Source: Kitasatospora cineracea | Lineage (GTDB): Bacteria; Actinomycetota; Actinomycetes; Streptomycetales; Streptomycetaceae | Direction of reading: 5' to 3' | Length of the DNA: 64,000 bases | Assembly (NCBI RefSeq): GCF_003751605.1 | Contig: NZ_RJVJ01000002.1 | Span: 1,367,001 to 1,431,000, forward strand | In this document: positions 33,745 to 42,741 of the stretch, one piece after another | Layout of the letters: every line of letters starts with the position of its first letter | Numbering within the stretch: the first letter of the stretch is position 1 | The notes under the pieces: model-generated | The model's input: the letters and a program-made list of their open reading frames with translations, nothing else | Told to the model about the DNA's origin: nothing | Database searches by the model: none | Translations under genes and position numbers: made by a program

Positions 33745-35118
33745 GTGATTCCCCGGCTGGTGGTGGCCGCGCCGTCCTCCGGGGCGGGCAAGACGACGGT
33801 GGCCACCGGCCTGATCGCGGCGCTGGCCGCGCGCGGGCTGAAGGTCTCCCCGCACAAGGTCGGCCCCGACTACATCGACCCCGGCTACCACGCGCTGGCC
33901 GCCGGGCGCCCGGGCCGCAACCTGGACGCCTGGATGAGCGGCCCGGAGCGGATCGCCCCGCTGTTCGCGCACGGCGCGGCCGGGGCGGACGTCGCCGTGG
34001 TCGAGGGCGTGATGGGCCTGTACGACGGGGCGGCCGGGCGGGGCGAGCTGGCGTCGACGGCGCAGGTGGCGAAGCTGCTGCGGGCGCCGGTGGTGCTGGT
34101 GGTGGACGCCTCCTCGCAGTCCCGGTCGGTGGCCGCGCTGGTGCACGGCTTCGCGTCCTGGGACCCGCAGGTCCGGCTGGCCGGGGTGATCCTGAACAAG
34201 GTCGCCTCGGACCGGCACGAGACGCTGCTGCGCGAGGCCCTGGAGGAGGGCTCGGGCGTGCCGGTGCTGGGCGCGGTGCGCCGGGCCGGGGCGGTCGACA
34301 CGCCGTCCCGGCACCTGGGCCTGGTCCCGGCCGTCGAACGCTCCGCGGAGGCGCTGCGGGCGGTCCGCGAGATGGGCGAACTCGTCGCCGCCTCCGTCGA
34401 CCTGGACGCGGTGCTGGCGCTGGCCCGGACCGCCCCGCCGCTGACCGACGAGCCCTGGGACGCGGCGGCGGAGGTCGAGCCGGTGGCCGGACCCCGGCCG
34501 CGGATCGCGCTGGCGGGCGGCGCGGCGTTCTCCTTCTCGTACGCGGAGAACGCCGAACTGCTGGCCGCCGCCGGGGCCGAGGTGGTGCCGTTCGACCCGC
34601 TGCACGACGAGCGACTGCCGGAGCGGACGGCGGCGCTGGTGATCGGCGGCGGCTTCCCCGAGGTGTACGTCGCCGAGCTGAGCGCCAACGCGGCACTGCG
34701 GAAGGCGGTCGCCGAACTGGCCGCGAGCGGGGCGCCGGTGGTCGGCGAGTGCGCCGGACTGCTGTACCTGGGGCGGGAGTTGGACGGCCTGCCGATGTGC
34801 GGGGTGCTGGACACCGCGGCCCGGATGACGCCCCGGCTGACCCTCGGCTACCGGGAGGCGGTGGCGCTCGCCGACTCCCCGCTCGCCGCGGCGGGCTCCC
34901 GGGTGCGCGGCCACGAGTTCCACCGCACCGCCACCGACCCGGCCGCCGGCCCGTCCCCCGCCTGGGGCTGGCGGACCCCCGCCGGGCCGCACACCGAGGG
35001 CCACCTGCACGGCTCGGTGCACGCCTCCTACCTGCACCTGCACTGGACGGGCGCGCCCGCGCTGCCGTCCCGGCTGGTCCGGCACGCCGCCACCCGGGCG
35101 GCCGGGCAGCCGGGCTGA
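33745..35118 (+). CDS. cobB: Cobyrinate a,c-diamide synthase
   Basis: An amidotransferase of about 457 residues that amidates the a and c side chains of (hydrogeno)cobyrinate. The synthetase domain starts IPRLVVAAPSSGAGKTTVAT, then KVGPDYIDPGYH and DVAVVEGVMGLYDG. The class I glutaminase-like domain has ALVIGGGFPEVY, the Cys in GECAGLLYLG and HEFHRT. I chose GTG 33745 because it precedes the conserved N-terminus directly; in-frame TTG codons at 33721 and 33736 are alternatives and would overlap or abut cobO. Confidence 0.9.
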   Translation: MIPRLVVAAPSSGAGKTTVATGLIAALAARGLKVSPHKVGPDYIDPGYHALAAGRPGRNLDAWMSGPERIAPLFAHGAAGADVAVVEGVMGLYDGAAGRGELASTAQVAKLLRAPVVLVVDASSQSRSVAALVHGFASWDPQVRLAGVILNKVASDRHETLLREALEEGSGVPVLGAVRRAGAVDTPSRHLGLVPAVERSAEALRAVREMGELVAASVDLDAVLALARTAPPLTDEPWDAAAEVEPVAGPRPRIALAGGAAFSFSYAENAELLAAAGAEVVPFDPLHDERLPERTAALVIGGGFPEVYVAELSANAALRKAVAELAASGAPVVGECAGLLYLGRELDGLPMCGVLDTAARMTPRLTLGYREAVALADSPLAAAGSRVRGHEFHRTATDPAAGPSPAWGWRTPAGPHTEGHLHGSVHASYLHLHWTGAPALPSRLVRHAATRAAGQPG

Positions 35119-35123
35119 GAGCG

Positions 35124-35160
35124 GCCGGGGCCGGGTGACGAGGTGTCACCCGGCCCCGGC
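35124..35160. terminator. Bidirectional terminator after cobB
   Basis: A 16-bp perfect stem (GCCGGGGCCGGGTGAC with GTCACCCGGCCCCGGC) and a GAGGT loop, lying between the convergent cobB and 35189 genes. Confidence 0.85.
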
Positions 35161-35188
35161 GGCGGACGGCGATCGGTGGCGGCGGCGG

Positions 35189-36832
35189 TCAGACCGCCTG
35201 GTTCGAGGGGTGCTTGCCCGACTCCTCGTCCTGGGTGGTCAGGCCGAGCTGGCGGCGCAGGTCGAGGATCAGGTCGTCGCCCAGGTGCTTGTAGCCGGCG
35301 GTCAGTTCGCGCTCGGTGGTGGCGTCGTCCGGGGCGTTCGCGGCGGCCCGGAAGTGCTGGGCGGCCACCTTGGACTCGGCCACCAGCCGGTCGACGGTCG
35401 CCCGGTCGGCGGTGGTCCACCGGGCACCGGACAGCGTGGCGGCCTGCCGGTCGGCCGCGGCGGCCAGCTGCCCGGCCCAGGTGCGGAAACCCGCCGGGTC
35501 GTCCTGGACGTCGAGGTCCGTGCCCGGGCCCTCGCTCCAGGCCCGGTCGAACTGGTCGGTGGCCAGCAGCAGGTGCAGCTGGTCGTAGGTCAGGTTGGTC
35601 TGGTCCTTGCGCAGCGAACCGGTGAGCTGCCCGCTGCCGGTGAAGAAGCAGACCAGCCGGCGGCCGGAGACCGCGTCCCAGCTGTTCCGGTCGGGGTACA
35701 GGTAGCGGTAGTCCAGCGAGTCGCCGAGCGTCCAGGTGTCCATCACGTACTGGTCGACGTGGTCCTTGCAGCCCTTCTTCGCCTCGGCCTCCAGCACGCT
35801 GGGCAGCGGGTAGTCGCCCGTCTCCACCGGGATCCCGGTCCAGAAGACCTCGCCCTTGTGCGGCTTCGAGCAGTCCACCTTCCTGGCGACCAGCGTTCCC
35901 ACCAGGTCGAAGCACTCGCCGACCTCCAGCCGCAGCGGAGAGGCCGCCGGCAGGACCGGGCTGCCGCCGTACCGGGACGACGTGAAGCCCGAGGAGCCGT
36001 CCTCGCCGGTGTCGACGGAGAAGGCGTTGCCGACCACCCCCGCCACGAAGACCGCCAGCCAGAGCGAACCGATCACGATCCCCGCGATCGCCAGGCCCCG
36101 GCCGCGCTCACCGGTCCGCTTGATCTGGCGCAGCGCGATCGCGCCCATGACGATGCCGGCCGCGCCGACGAAGCACAGGAAGCTCACCACCAGCGAGGCG
36201 ATCGCCAGCCCGTTGGTGTACAACTGCCGCTGCGGGAAAGCCGGATGACCGGGCATCCCGTACGGCACCGCCCCCGGCGGGAACGCCCCCGGCGGCAACG
36301 CGCCGCTCCCCCACGGCTGCTGGCCACCGGGCGCCGGGGCCCACGGGTTGCCGACGGCCGCACCACCGGCCGCCGCCGGGCCGGGCACGGGGCCGGGCAC
36401 GGGGCCGGGGACCGGCGCGCCGGGGGCGGGGGGTGCCCACGGGTTGGCGGCGGAAGCGGCCGCCGCGGCGGGAACCGGGGCGCCGGGGACGGGGGGCGCC
36501 CACGGGTTGGCGGGGACGGCGGGCTCGACGGCCGTCGGAGCAGGGGCGGGAGCGGGAGCGGGAGCGGCGTCCGCAACGGGCCCGGCCGGCTCCGCGTCCA
36601 CGCCCGTGTCCACGCCCGCGTCTGCATCTGCATCCGCATCCGCATCCGCGTCTGCGGCAGGCTTCGCGAACGAGACCGCCGGGGCGGGCTGTTCGGCGTC
36701 CGCGACGGAGTCGGCGGGCTCGGCGGGCCCGGTCGGCCCGGTCGGCCCGGCGGGTGTTCCGCGCTTCTCCAGCGAGAGGGCGGGCGGGGCGTCCGGGCCG
36801 TCCTTCCCCGTGCCCTCCTGGTCGAGCGGCAT
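35189..36832 (-). CDS. DUF4190/septum-formation-domain membrane protein
   Basis: A 547-residue protein. Residues 1-220 are a low-complexity cytoplasmic region with Ala-Asp, Ala-Pro and NPWAPP...PGAPVP repeats. Residues about 228-290 form a DUF4190-like double transmembrane unit (LYTNGLAIASLVVSFLCFVG, GLAIAGIVIGSLWLAVF). The exported C-terminal part (about 325-545) resembles the septum_form domain, with Cys pairs in VGECFDLVGTLV, VDCSKPHKGEVFW and KGCKDHVDQYV. In other actinomycetes such proteins are linked by name to septation, but the mechanism is not established. It is convergent with the cobalamin operon. Confidence 0.75.
   Translation of the reverse strand: MPLDQEGTGKDGPDAPPALSLEKRGTPAGPTGPTGPAEPADSVADAEQPAPAVSFAKPAADADADADADADAGVDTGVDAEPAGPVADAAPAPAPAPAPTAVEPAVPANPWAPPVPGAPVPAAAAASAANPWAPPAPGAPVPGPVPGPVPGPAAAGGAAVGNPWAPAPGGQQPWGSGALPPGAFPPGAVPYGMPGHPAFPQRQLYTNGLAIASLVVSFLCFVGAAGIVMGAIALRQIKRTGERGRGLAIAGIVIGSLWLAVFVAGVVGNAFSVDTGEDGSSGFTSSRYGGSPVLPAASPLRLEVGECFDLVGTLVARKVDCSKPHKGEVFWTGIPVETGDYPLPSVLEAEAKKGCKDHVDQYVMDTWTLGDSLDYRYLYPDRNSWDAVSGRRLVCFFTGSGQLTGSLRKDQTNLTYDQLHLLLATDQFDRAWSEGPGTDLDVQDDPAGFRTWAGQLAAAADRQAATLSGARWTTADRATVDRLVAESKVAAQHFRAAANAPDDATTERELTAGYKHLGDDLILDLRRQLGLTTQDEESGKHPSNQAV
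36619..36657. repeat. Hexanucleotide repeat coding an Ala-Asp tract
   Basis: A run of imperfect GCATCC/GCGTCT units on the + strand inside the septum-formation-like gene. On the coding strand it gives about six Ala-Asp dipeptides. A neighbouring run near 36540-36570 (GGGAGC units) gives Ala-Pro dipeptides. Such tracts are prone to length change. Confidence 0.7.
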
Positions 36833-36944
36833 GGCTGGTCCCCCCTGGGAGTGAAACGGTTCGCGGCTGCGCGAATATAGCGGACCCCGCCGTCGGGGTC
36901 CCAACGGGTTCCGGACCTGCGGCCGGGCGTCCCGCGCGGGGCCA

Positions 36945-36974
36945 TTGCATACATTGCATACAGCGTTCTACGCT
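36945..36974 (+). promoter_or_regulatory. gntR promoter with direct repeat ATTGCATAC
   Basis: TTGCAT (36945-36950), 18-nt spacer, TACGCT (36969-36974), then 6 nt to the GTG start, so the mRNA may be leaderless. The repeat ATTGCATAC ATTGCATAC (36944-36961) covers the -35 and is a candidate operator of the encoded regulator. Confidence 0.5.
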
Positions 36975-36980
36975 GGCCCC

Positions 36981-37631
36981 GTGCAGACCGAGAGCACCCG
37001 CACGCGACTGCGGGAACTGATCCTGGACGGCCACTACCCGCCGGGGGCCCGGCTGGGCGAGGTGGAGGTCGCCGGGGCCCTGGGGGTCAGCCGGACGCCG
37101 GTGCGGGAGGCGTTCCGGGCGCTGGCCTCGGACGGGCTGCTGGCGCCCGCCGGGCGGGGTGTGCGGGTGGTGCGGCTGGACGGCGCGGAGCTGGCGCACG
37201 TCTACCGGGTGCGGGCCGCGCTCGAGGCGCTGACGGCGGAGCTGGCCGCCGAGCGGCAGCGGGCCGGGCGGCTGGCGCCGGCCGAGCTGGCCGATCTGGC
37301 CGCGCTCGCCGACCGCACCCACCGGGCCACCGCGGACGGGGAGTTCACCGCCGCGGTCCGGCTGAACCGGGCCTTCCACCGGCGGGTCGCCGAACTGGCC
37401 GCCAACCCGGTGGCGCTGCACAGCCTGGACCGGCTGTGGGACCAGATCCAGGTCTCCACCCGGCGCACCCTCGGCCCGCCCGGGCGCACCGCCCTGGTCG
37501 ACGCCCAGCACCGCGACCTGCTCGCCGCGGTCACCGCCGGGGACCCGGACGCCGCCGCGGCGGCCGCCCGGCGGCACGTCCTGGACACCTGCGCGGCCGA
37601 CCGACCGGCCGCGTCCGACGAAACGGAGTGA
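36981..37631 (+). CDS. GntR-family regulator, FadR/FCD type
   Basis: A 216-residue protein from GTG 36981. The N-terminal winged helix is clear (TRTRLRELILDGHYPPGARL, GEVEVAGALGVSRTPVREAF, LASDGLLAPAGRGVRVV). The C-terminal all-helical FCD domain (about 80-210) has the Asp/His metal or ligand positions in EFTAAVRLNRAFHRRVAELA and DAQHRDLLAAVTAGD. Such regulators usually bind organic acids. The stop lies close to the OsmC start, so the two may be cotranscribed. Confidence 0.9.
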   Translation: MQTESTRTRLRELILDGHYPPGARLGEVEVAGALGVSRTPVREAFRALASDGLLAPAGRGVRVVRLDGAELAHVYRVRAALEALTAELAAERQRAGRLAPAELADLAALADRTHRATADGEFTAAVRLNRAFHRRVAELAANPVALHSLDRLWDQIQVSTRRTLGPPGRTALVDAQHRDLLAAVTAGDPDAAAAAARRHVLDTCAADRPAASDETE

Positions 37632-37636
37632 TCCGC

Positions 37637-38119
37637 ATGGCCTTCTCGCACGCCCACCACTACGCGGTCCGGGTCGAGTGGACCGGCAACCTCGGCACCG
37701 GCACCGACCACTACCGCTCCTACGCCCGCGCCCACACCGTCTCGGCCGAGGGCCTGCCGGACCTCCTGGGCAGCTCCGACCCGACCTTCCACGGCGACCG
37801 CACCCGGTGGAACCCGGAGCAGCTGCTGCTGGCCGCGCTCGCCCAGTGCCACATGCTGTCCTACCTGCACCACTGCGCGGCCAACGGCGTCGTCGTCCTG
37901 TCCTACGCGGACGACTCCGCCGGCACCATGCGCACCGAGGGCAACGGCGGCCGGTTCACCGAGGCGGTGCTCCGCCCCCGGATCGAGGTCGCCGAGGAGT
38001 CGATGCGCGAGCAGGCGCTGGCCCTGCACGGCCCGGCGTCCCGGGACTGCTTCATCGCCTCCTCGGTGAACTTCCCGGTCCACCACGAGCCGGTGGTGAC
38101 CGTTCACTCCGCCGGGTGA
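37637..38119 (+). CDS. OsmC-family protein (peroxiredoxin-like)
   Basis: A 160-residue OsmC/Ohr-fold protein: HHYAVRVEWTGNLGTGTDHY at the start, NPEQLLLAALAQCHMLSYLH with the first redox Cys, and SRDCFIASSVNFPV with the second. OsmC proteins reduce organic or lipid hydroperoxides. I chose ATG 37637 because GGAG lies 8 nt upstream; an in-frame GTG at 37628 would overlap the gntR stop. The upstream regulator may control it in response to an organic acid or peroxide. Confidence 0.88.
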   Translation: MAFSHAHHYAVRVEWTGNLGTGTDHYRSYARAHTVSAEGLPDLLGSSDPTFHGDRTRWNPEQLLLAALAQCHMLSYLHHCAANGVVVLSYADDSAGTMRTEGNGGRFTEAVLRPRIEVAEESMREQALALHGPASRDCFIASSVNFPVHHEPVVTVHSAG

Positions 38120-38172
38120 CGGACCCGTCCCTCACCGGGCAACCGTTCCGCCGGTCGGCACGTCCGAGTATT

Positions 38173-38200
38173 TTGACTCCGACGCGCAGGTGCATATCAG
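38173..38200 (+). promoter_or_regulatory. Candidate promoter of the toxin cassette
   Basis: TTGACT (38173-38178) and TATCAG (38195-38200) with a 16-nt spacer in a locally AT-richer stretch, 15 nt before the start codon of the first cassette gene. Confidence 0.35.
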
Positions 38201-38215
38201 GAAAACGGGGGCACT

Positions 38216-38941
38216 ATGGCGATCGAACTGCCCGGTGAGGTGGTGGACTTCCTGTCCGTCATCGGAATCAACTGGCCGACGGTGAACGAGGACAAGGTCC
38301 GTGAGTTCGCGGGCCACGTGCGGGAGTTCGCGGACAACGTGGACGCCTCGCACCAGCAGTCGACGGCGACGATCCAGCAGCTGGGACAGGCCTACGAGGG
38401 CGCCTCCTACGAGGCGCTGCTGACCAAGTGGGCCTCGGTCTCCGACAGCCACCTGAACGAGCTGGTGCAGGCGTGCCACGTGGTGGCGACCGCGCTGGAC
38501 GTGGCCGCCGACGTGATCGTGGCGATGAAGGTCGAGACGATCGGCGAGCTGATCGCGCTGGCCGCGGCGTTCATCGCCGACCAGGCCGCGGCGGTGGCGA
38601 CGCTGGGCGCGGCGGAGGCGGCGGTGATCCTCATCGAGGAGGCCGCCAAGCGCCTGATCAACTACCTCGAACAGCAGTTGGAGCAGTACATCATCGGCCA
38701 GGTGATCGAGGCCGCGATCGGCCCGCTGGTGGACACCGTGGCGAACGCGGTGTCGGGGATGGTGTTCCAGGCCGCCGAGTCCGCCCTCGGCGCCTCCGGC
38801 GGCGGGGGCGGGGGGACGGGTTTCCGGATCGATCCGGACGCGCTGGACGAGCACGCGCGGATGATGCACGACCACGCCGAGACCGTCGCCGGGCACGCCC
38901 AGGCGTTCCAGTCCAAGCTCGCCGGGGTGAGCTTCGAATGA
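38216..38941 (+). CDS. WXG100-like secreted helper of an RHS toxin
   Basis: A 241-residue, almost entirely helical protein. The first 100 residues resemble WXG100/ESX hairpins (DKVREFAGHVREFADNVDAS, then QLGQAYEGASYEALLTKWAS); a hydrophobic segment (GELIALAAAFIADQAAAVAT) and a Gly-rich stretch (GGGGGGTGFRID) follow. The C-terminus again has an ESX-like helix (HARMMHDHAETVAGHAQAFQ). Such proteins usually pair with polymorphic toxins and promote type VII export. The gene overlaps the RHS gene by 4 nt (ATGA). Confidence 0.75.
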   Translation: MAIELPGEVVDFLSVIGINWPTVNEDKVREFAGHVREFADNVDASHQQSTATIQQLGQAYEGASYEALLTKWASVSDSHLNELVQACHVVATALDVAADVIVAMKVETIGELIALAAAFIADQAAAVATLGAAEAAVILIEEAAKRLINYLEQQLEQYIIGQVIEAAIGPLVDTVANAVSGMVFQAAESALGASGGGGGGTGFRIDPDALDEHARMMHDHAETVAGHAQAFQSKLAGVSFE

Positions 38942-41900
38942 GCAACCAGATCGTCAAAGCCCTCGAACACGGCGCGCAGAAACTCGGCAAGACCCTCGCC
39001 GAGGACGCCGGCAAGGCGCTGAAGGGCTTCTACCGCAAGGCCGGCGACAACCTGAAGACCGTCGCCAAGAACACCCGCGAGATCGAGGAGAAGCACGCCA
39101 AGGACCTCGCCAAGATCCTCAAGGGCGAAGGCAAGGACGGCGTCCCCCACCCCCGCTCGGGCAGTGGCGGCGGGCGCGGTTCCGCCCCGCACAACGAGGG
39201 CCGGGGCCGGGACCGGGTCGCGGACCCGCACAAGCCGGGCCGCCCGCCCGAGTCGCGCTGCCAGGGCGGCGAGCCGGTCGACATGGCGACCGGCCTGATG
39301 TTCATCGAGCAGCAGGACCTCGCGCTGCCCGGCGTGCTGCCGCTGCTGTTCAAGCGCTCCTACGAGTCCGACCACCAGGCCGGCTGGTGGATGGGCCCGC
39401 GCTGGTCCTGCACCTTCGACGAGCGGCTGGAGATCGACGCCGAGGGCGTCGTCCACCTCACCCCCGACCGCACCGCCCAGGCCTACCCGCACCCCGCGCC
39501 CGGCGAGCCGGTCCGGGCCGCCGTCGGCTCCCGGCTGGACCTCGAACTCGCCCCGGACGGCGGCTACACGCTGACCGACCACGCCGGCGGCCTGGTCAAG
39601 GAGTTCACCCGCCGCCCGGCCGGGGACGTCGCCCTGCTGACCGGCATCCGGGACCGGACCGGCCACCGGGTCGACCTGGTCCACGACGCCGACGGCGCGC
39701 CGCTGAGCATGGCGCACTCCGGCGGCTACCGGGTGCTGGTGACCGTCGACGCCGGCCGGATCACCGCGCTGCGCCTGGCCGGCGCGGGCGAGGAGGGCCG
39801 CGACCTGCTGCTGGCCCGGTACGGCTACACCGACGGGCACCTGAGCTCGGTCTACAACTCCTCCGGCAAGCCGCTGCGCTTCACCAACGACGCCACCGGC
39901 CGGATCACCGCCTGGACCGACCGCAACGGCACCGAGTACCGCTACACCTACGACGGCCGGGACCGGGTGATCGACGAGGGCGCCGCCGACGGCACCCTGC
40001 GCTTCCACTTCACCTACGGCGAACCGGACCCGGACACCGGCCTGCGGACCACCACCGAGACCAACGCCCTCGGCCGCACCACCACCTACACCGTCAACGA
40101 GCGCCACCAGATCACCGCGATCACCGACCCGCTCGGGAACACCACCCACTACGAGCGCGACGAGTACGACCAGCTCCTGTCGCGCACCGACCCGCTCGGC
40201 CGCACCACCCACTACGAGCGCGACGGCGTCGGCGACCTGATCGCCGTCACCCGCCCCGACGGCCTGCAGTCCACCGCCGCCTACTTCGGCGACACCAACC
40301 TGCCCACCGAGATCACCCGGCCCGGCGGCCAGACCTGGCAGCAGACCTACGACGAGAGCGGCCTGCGCACCTCGGTCACCGAACCGACCGGCGCCACCAC
40401 CCTGTTCCGGTACGACGAGCACGGCCACCTGGCCGCCGTCACCGACCCGCTCGGCCACACCACCCTGGTCCGCTGCGACCCGGCCGGCCTGCCCGTCGAG
40501 GTCACCGACCGGGCCGGCGGCACCAGCCGCTACCAGCGGGACGCCTTCGGCCGGGTGGTCGCCGTCACCGACCAGCTCGGCCACACCACCCGGCTGGCCT
40601 GGACCGCCGAGGGGCTGCTGAGCTCGTACACCGCGGCCGACGGGGCCGCCGAGAGCTGGGCGTACGACGACGAGGGCAACCTGCTCGCGCACACCGACCG
40701 CCTCGGCCGGACCACCGCGTACGAGTACACCCCGTTCGAGACGGTGGCCGCCCGGACCGACCCGGACGGCACCCGGCTGGCCTTCGGCTACGACGCCGAC
40801 ATGAACCTGGTCTCGGTCACCAACCCGCTCGGGCAGACCTGGACCTACACCTACGACGCGGCCGGGCGGCTGGTCGGCGAGCAGGACTTCCACGGCCGGT
40901 CCGTCGGCTACCGGCTCGACGGCGCCGGGCAGTTGGTCGCCCGCACCACCCCGACCGGCGGCCAGGTCCACTACGCCTACGACGTGCTGGGCCGACTGAC
41001 CGCCAAGGACGCCGACGGCGCCCGCACCGTCTACGGCTACGACCTGGCCGGGCACCTGGTCCGGGCCACCGGCCCGGACGCCGACGTGCTGCGCACCGTC
41101 GACCCGCTCGGCAACCTGCTCACCGAGACCGTCGACGGCCGCACCCTCACCCACACCCGCGACCGGCTCGGTCGCAGCGTCCGCCGCACCACCCCCGGCG
41201 GCCACGCCAGCGACTGGTCCTACGACCCGGAGGGCCGCCGGACCTCGCTGGCCACGCCGGACGGCGCCCTGGAGTTCCGCTACGACGCGGCGGGCCGGGA
41301 GCACGAGCGCACCATCGGCGAACGGCTCACCCTGGCCAGCAGCTGGGACACCGAGCAGCGGCTGACCGGCCAGATCCTCCGCTCCGAGCACGGGGTCCTG
41401 CAGCGCCGCGACTACCGCTACCGCGCCGACGGGGTGCTGACCGGCATCGACGACCGGCTCAACGGCCTGCGGGAGTTCGAGCACGACGCCGCGGACCGGG
41501 TCACCGCCGTCCGGGCCGGCGACTGGCACGAGTCCTACGCCTACGACGCGGTCGGCAACCTCACCGACGCCGACTGGCCCGCGACCGGCGGCACCGAGGC
41601 CGCCGTCGGCGCCCGCACCTACAGCGGCACCCAGCTCACCACCGCGGGCCGGGTCCGGTACGAGTACGACGCCGCGGGGCGGATCGTCCTGCGCCAGGTC
41701 ACCCGGCTCTCCCGGAAACCCGACACCTGGCGCTACACCTGGGACACCGAGGACCGCCTCACCGGCGTGACCACCCCGGACGGCACCCGCTGGCGCTACC
41801 TGTACGACCCGTTCGGGCGCCGGACCGCCAAGCACCGGCTGGCCGCCGACGGAAGCACCGTCGAGGAGCGCACCCGGTTCACCTGGGACGGCTCGGTGCT

Positions 41901-42741
41901 CGCCGAGCAGACCACCGAGGCCCCCTACCTCCCGGGCCCGCACACCCTCAGCTGGGACCACAAGGGCCTGCAGCCGCTCGCCCAGACCGAGTCCCTCACC
42001 GACCAGGACCAGGTCAACCGCCGGTTCTTCGCCATCGTCACGGACCTGGTCGGCACCCCCACCGAACTCGTCGACCCGGCCACCGACGCCATCGCCTGGC
42101 GCGCCACCCCCACGGTCTGGGGCCACACCACCTGGCCGTCCGACAGCACCACGTACACGCCGCTGCGCTTCCCCGGCCAGTACTTCGACCCCGAGACGCG
42201 GCTGCACTACAACCTCAACCGCTACTACGACCCCGAGACCGCCCGCTACACCAGCCCCGACCCGCTCGGCCTCTCCCCCGCCCCCAACCCCGACGGCTAC
42301 GTCCACAACCCGCACACCTGGTGCGACCCGCTCGGCCTCACCGGCGAGGAGGTCCCCGACCTCAAGAAGCACCTGATGGACCTGGGGAAGAAACGGGTCG
42401 CCAAGGTCGGGGAGGGCCTCGGCGAGGACGACAGGGCGCCGGGCGCCTACACGGTCGGCCGGGACCGCACCACCGGTAAGGTCTACTACGGTGAGAGCGG
42501 CCCGGAGACCGGGCACCACCAGAAGGTGTCCGAGGCGCTGCCGTCCGAATCGCAGCGGGAGGACCACCGCCCGCCCGGGGTGTGCGGCGAGCCCAGGATG
42601 TTCACCAACGCGATCAAGGACGGCGCGGATCCGAAGAACATCGACCTGGTGACCGTCAACGCCAAGGGCAAGAAGTTCAAGATGTGTGAGAACTGCGGAA
42701 GTTGGGTTCCCGACTTCGGAGGCGAGGTGCTGACCGGATGA
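38938..42741 (+). CDS. RHS-repeat polymorphic toxin with deaminase-like C-terminus
   Basis: A 1267-residue protein. Residues 1-105 are basic and helical and may pair with the upstream protein. About 115-175 is a DUF6531-like start of the shell (GEPVDMATGLMFIEQQDL, SYESDHQAGWWMGP). About 250-1100 consists of YD/RHS repeats (GRTTHYERDGVGDL, YDAAGRLVGEQDFHG), ending with the conserved RYYDPETARYTSPDPLGL and DPLGLTGEE. The remaining 120 residues are the variable tip, with Cys1216-x-Glu1218 (VCGEPRMFTNA) and Cys1250-x2-Cys1253 (MCENC), which resembles a YwqJ-type deaminase zinc site. It is probably delivered to rival cells; the last assignment is inference. Confidence 0.85.
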   Translation: MSNQIVKALEHGAQKLGKTLAEDAGKALKGFYRKAGDNLKTVAKNTREIEEKHAKDLAKILKGEGKDGVPHPRSGSGGGRGSAPHNEGRGRDRVADPHKPGRPPESRCQGGEPVDMATGLMFIEQQDLALPGVLPLLFKRSYESDHQAGWWMGPRWSCTFDERLEIDAEGVVHLTPDRTAQAYPHPAPGEPVRAAVGSRLDLELAPDGGYTLTDHAGGLVKEFTRRPAGDVALLTGIRDRTGHRVDLVHDADGAPLSMAHSGGYRVLVTVDAGRITALRLAGAGEEGRDLLLARYGYTDGHLSSVYNSSGKPLRFTNDATGRITAWTDRNGTEYRYTYDGRDRVIDEGAADGTLRFHFTYGEPDPDTGLRTTTETNALGRTTTYTVNERHQITAITDPLGNTTHYERDEYDQLLSRTDPLGRTTHYERDGVGDLIAVTRPDGLQSTAAYFGDTNLPTEITRPGGQTWQQTYDESGLRTSVTEPTGATTLFRYDEHGHLAAVTDPLGHTTLVRCDPAGLPVEVTDRAGGTSRYQRDAFGRVVAVTDQLGHTTRLAWTAEGLLSSYTAADGAAESWAYDDEGNLLAHTDRLGRTTAYEYTPFETVAARTDPDGTRLAFGYDADMNLVSVTNPLGQTWTYTYDAAGRLVGEQDFHGRSVGYRLDGAGQLVARTTPTGGQVHYAYDVLGRLTAKDADGARTVYGYDLAGHLVRATGPDADVLRTVDPLGNLLTETVDGRTLTHTRDRLGRSVRRTTPGGHASDWSYDPEGRRTSLATPDGALEFRYDAAGREHERTIGERLTLASSWDTEQRLTGQILRSEHGVLQRRDYRYRADGVLTGIDDRLNGLREFEHDAADRVTAVRAGDWHESYAYDAVGNLTDADWPATGGTEAAVGARTYSGTQLTTAGRVRYEYDAAGRIVLRQVTRLSRKPDTWRYTWDTEDRLTGVTTPDGTRWRYLYDPFGRRTAKHRLAADGSTVEERTRFTWDGSVLAEQTTEAPYLPGPHTLSWDHKGLQPLAQTESLTDQDQVNRRFFAIVTDLVGTPTELVDPATDAIAWRATPTVWGHTTWPSDSTTYTPLRFPGQYFDPETRLHYNLNRYYDPETARYTSPDPLGLSPAPNPDGYVHNPHTWCDPLGLTGEEVPDLKKHLMDLGKKRVAKVGEGLGEDDRAPGAYTVGRDRTTGKVYYGESGPETGHHQKVSEALPSESQREDHRPPGVCGEPRMFTNAIKDGADPKNIDLVTVNAKGKKFKMCENCGSWVPDFGGEVLTG

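Noticed and set aside
33721..33745. TTG at 33721 as the cobB start, overlapping cobO
   Set aside because: It would add eight non-conserved residues; the GTG at 33745 starts right before the conserved P-loop region. It remains possible.
39900..42250. Repeats inside the RHS gene as a CRISPR or satellite array
   Set aside because: The DNA repeats are irregular and follow protein YD repeats, without constant spacers.
39387..42479. Second plus-strand frame of 1030 codons inside the RHS gene
   Set aside because: It is a +1 shadow rich in Arg/Pro/His with no domain.
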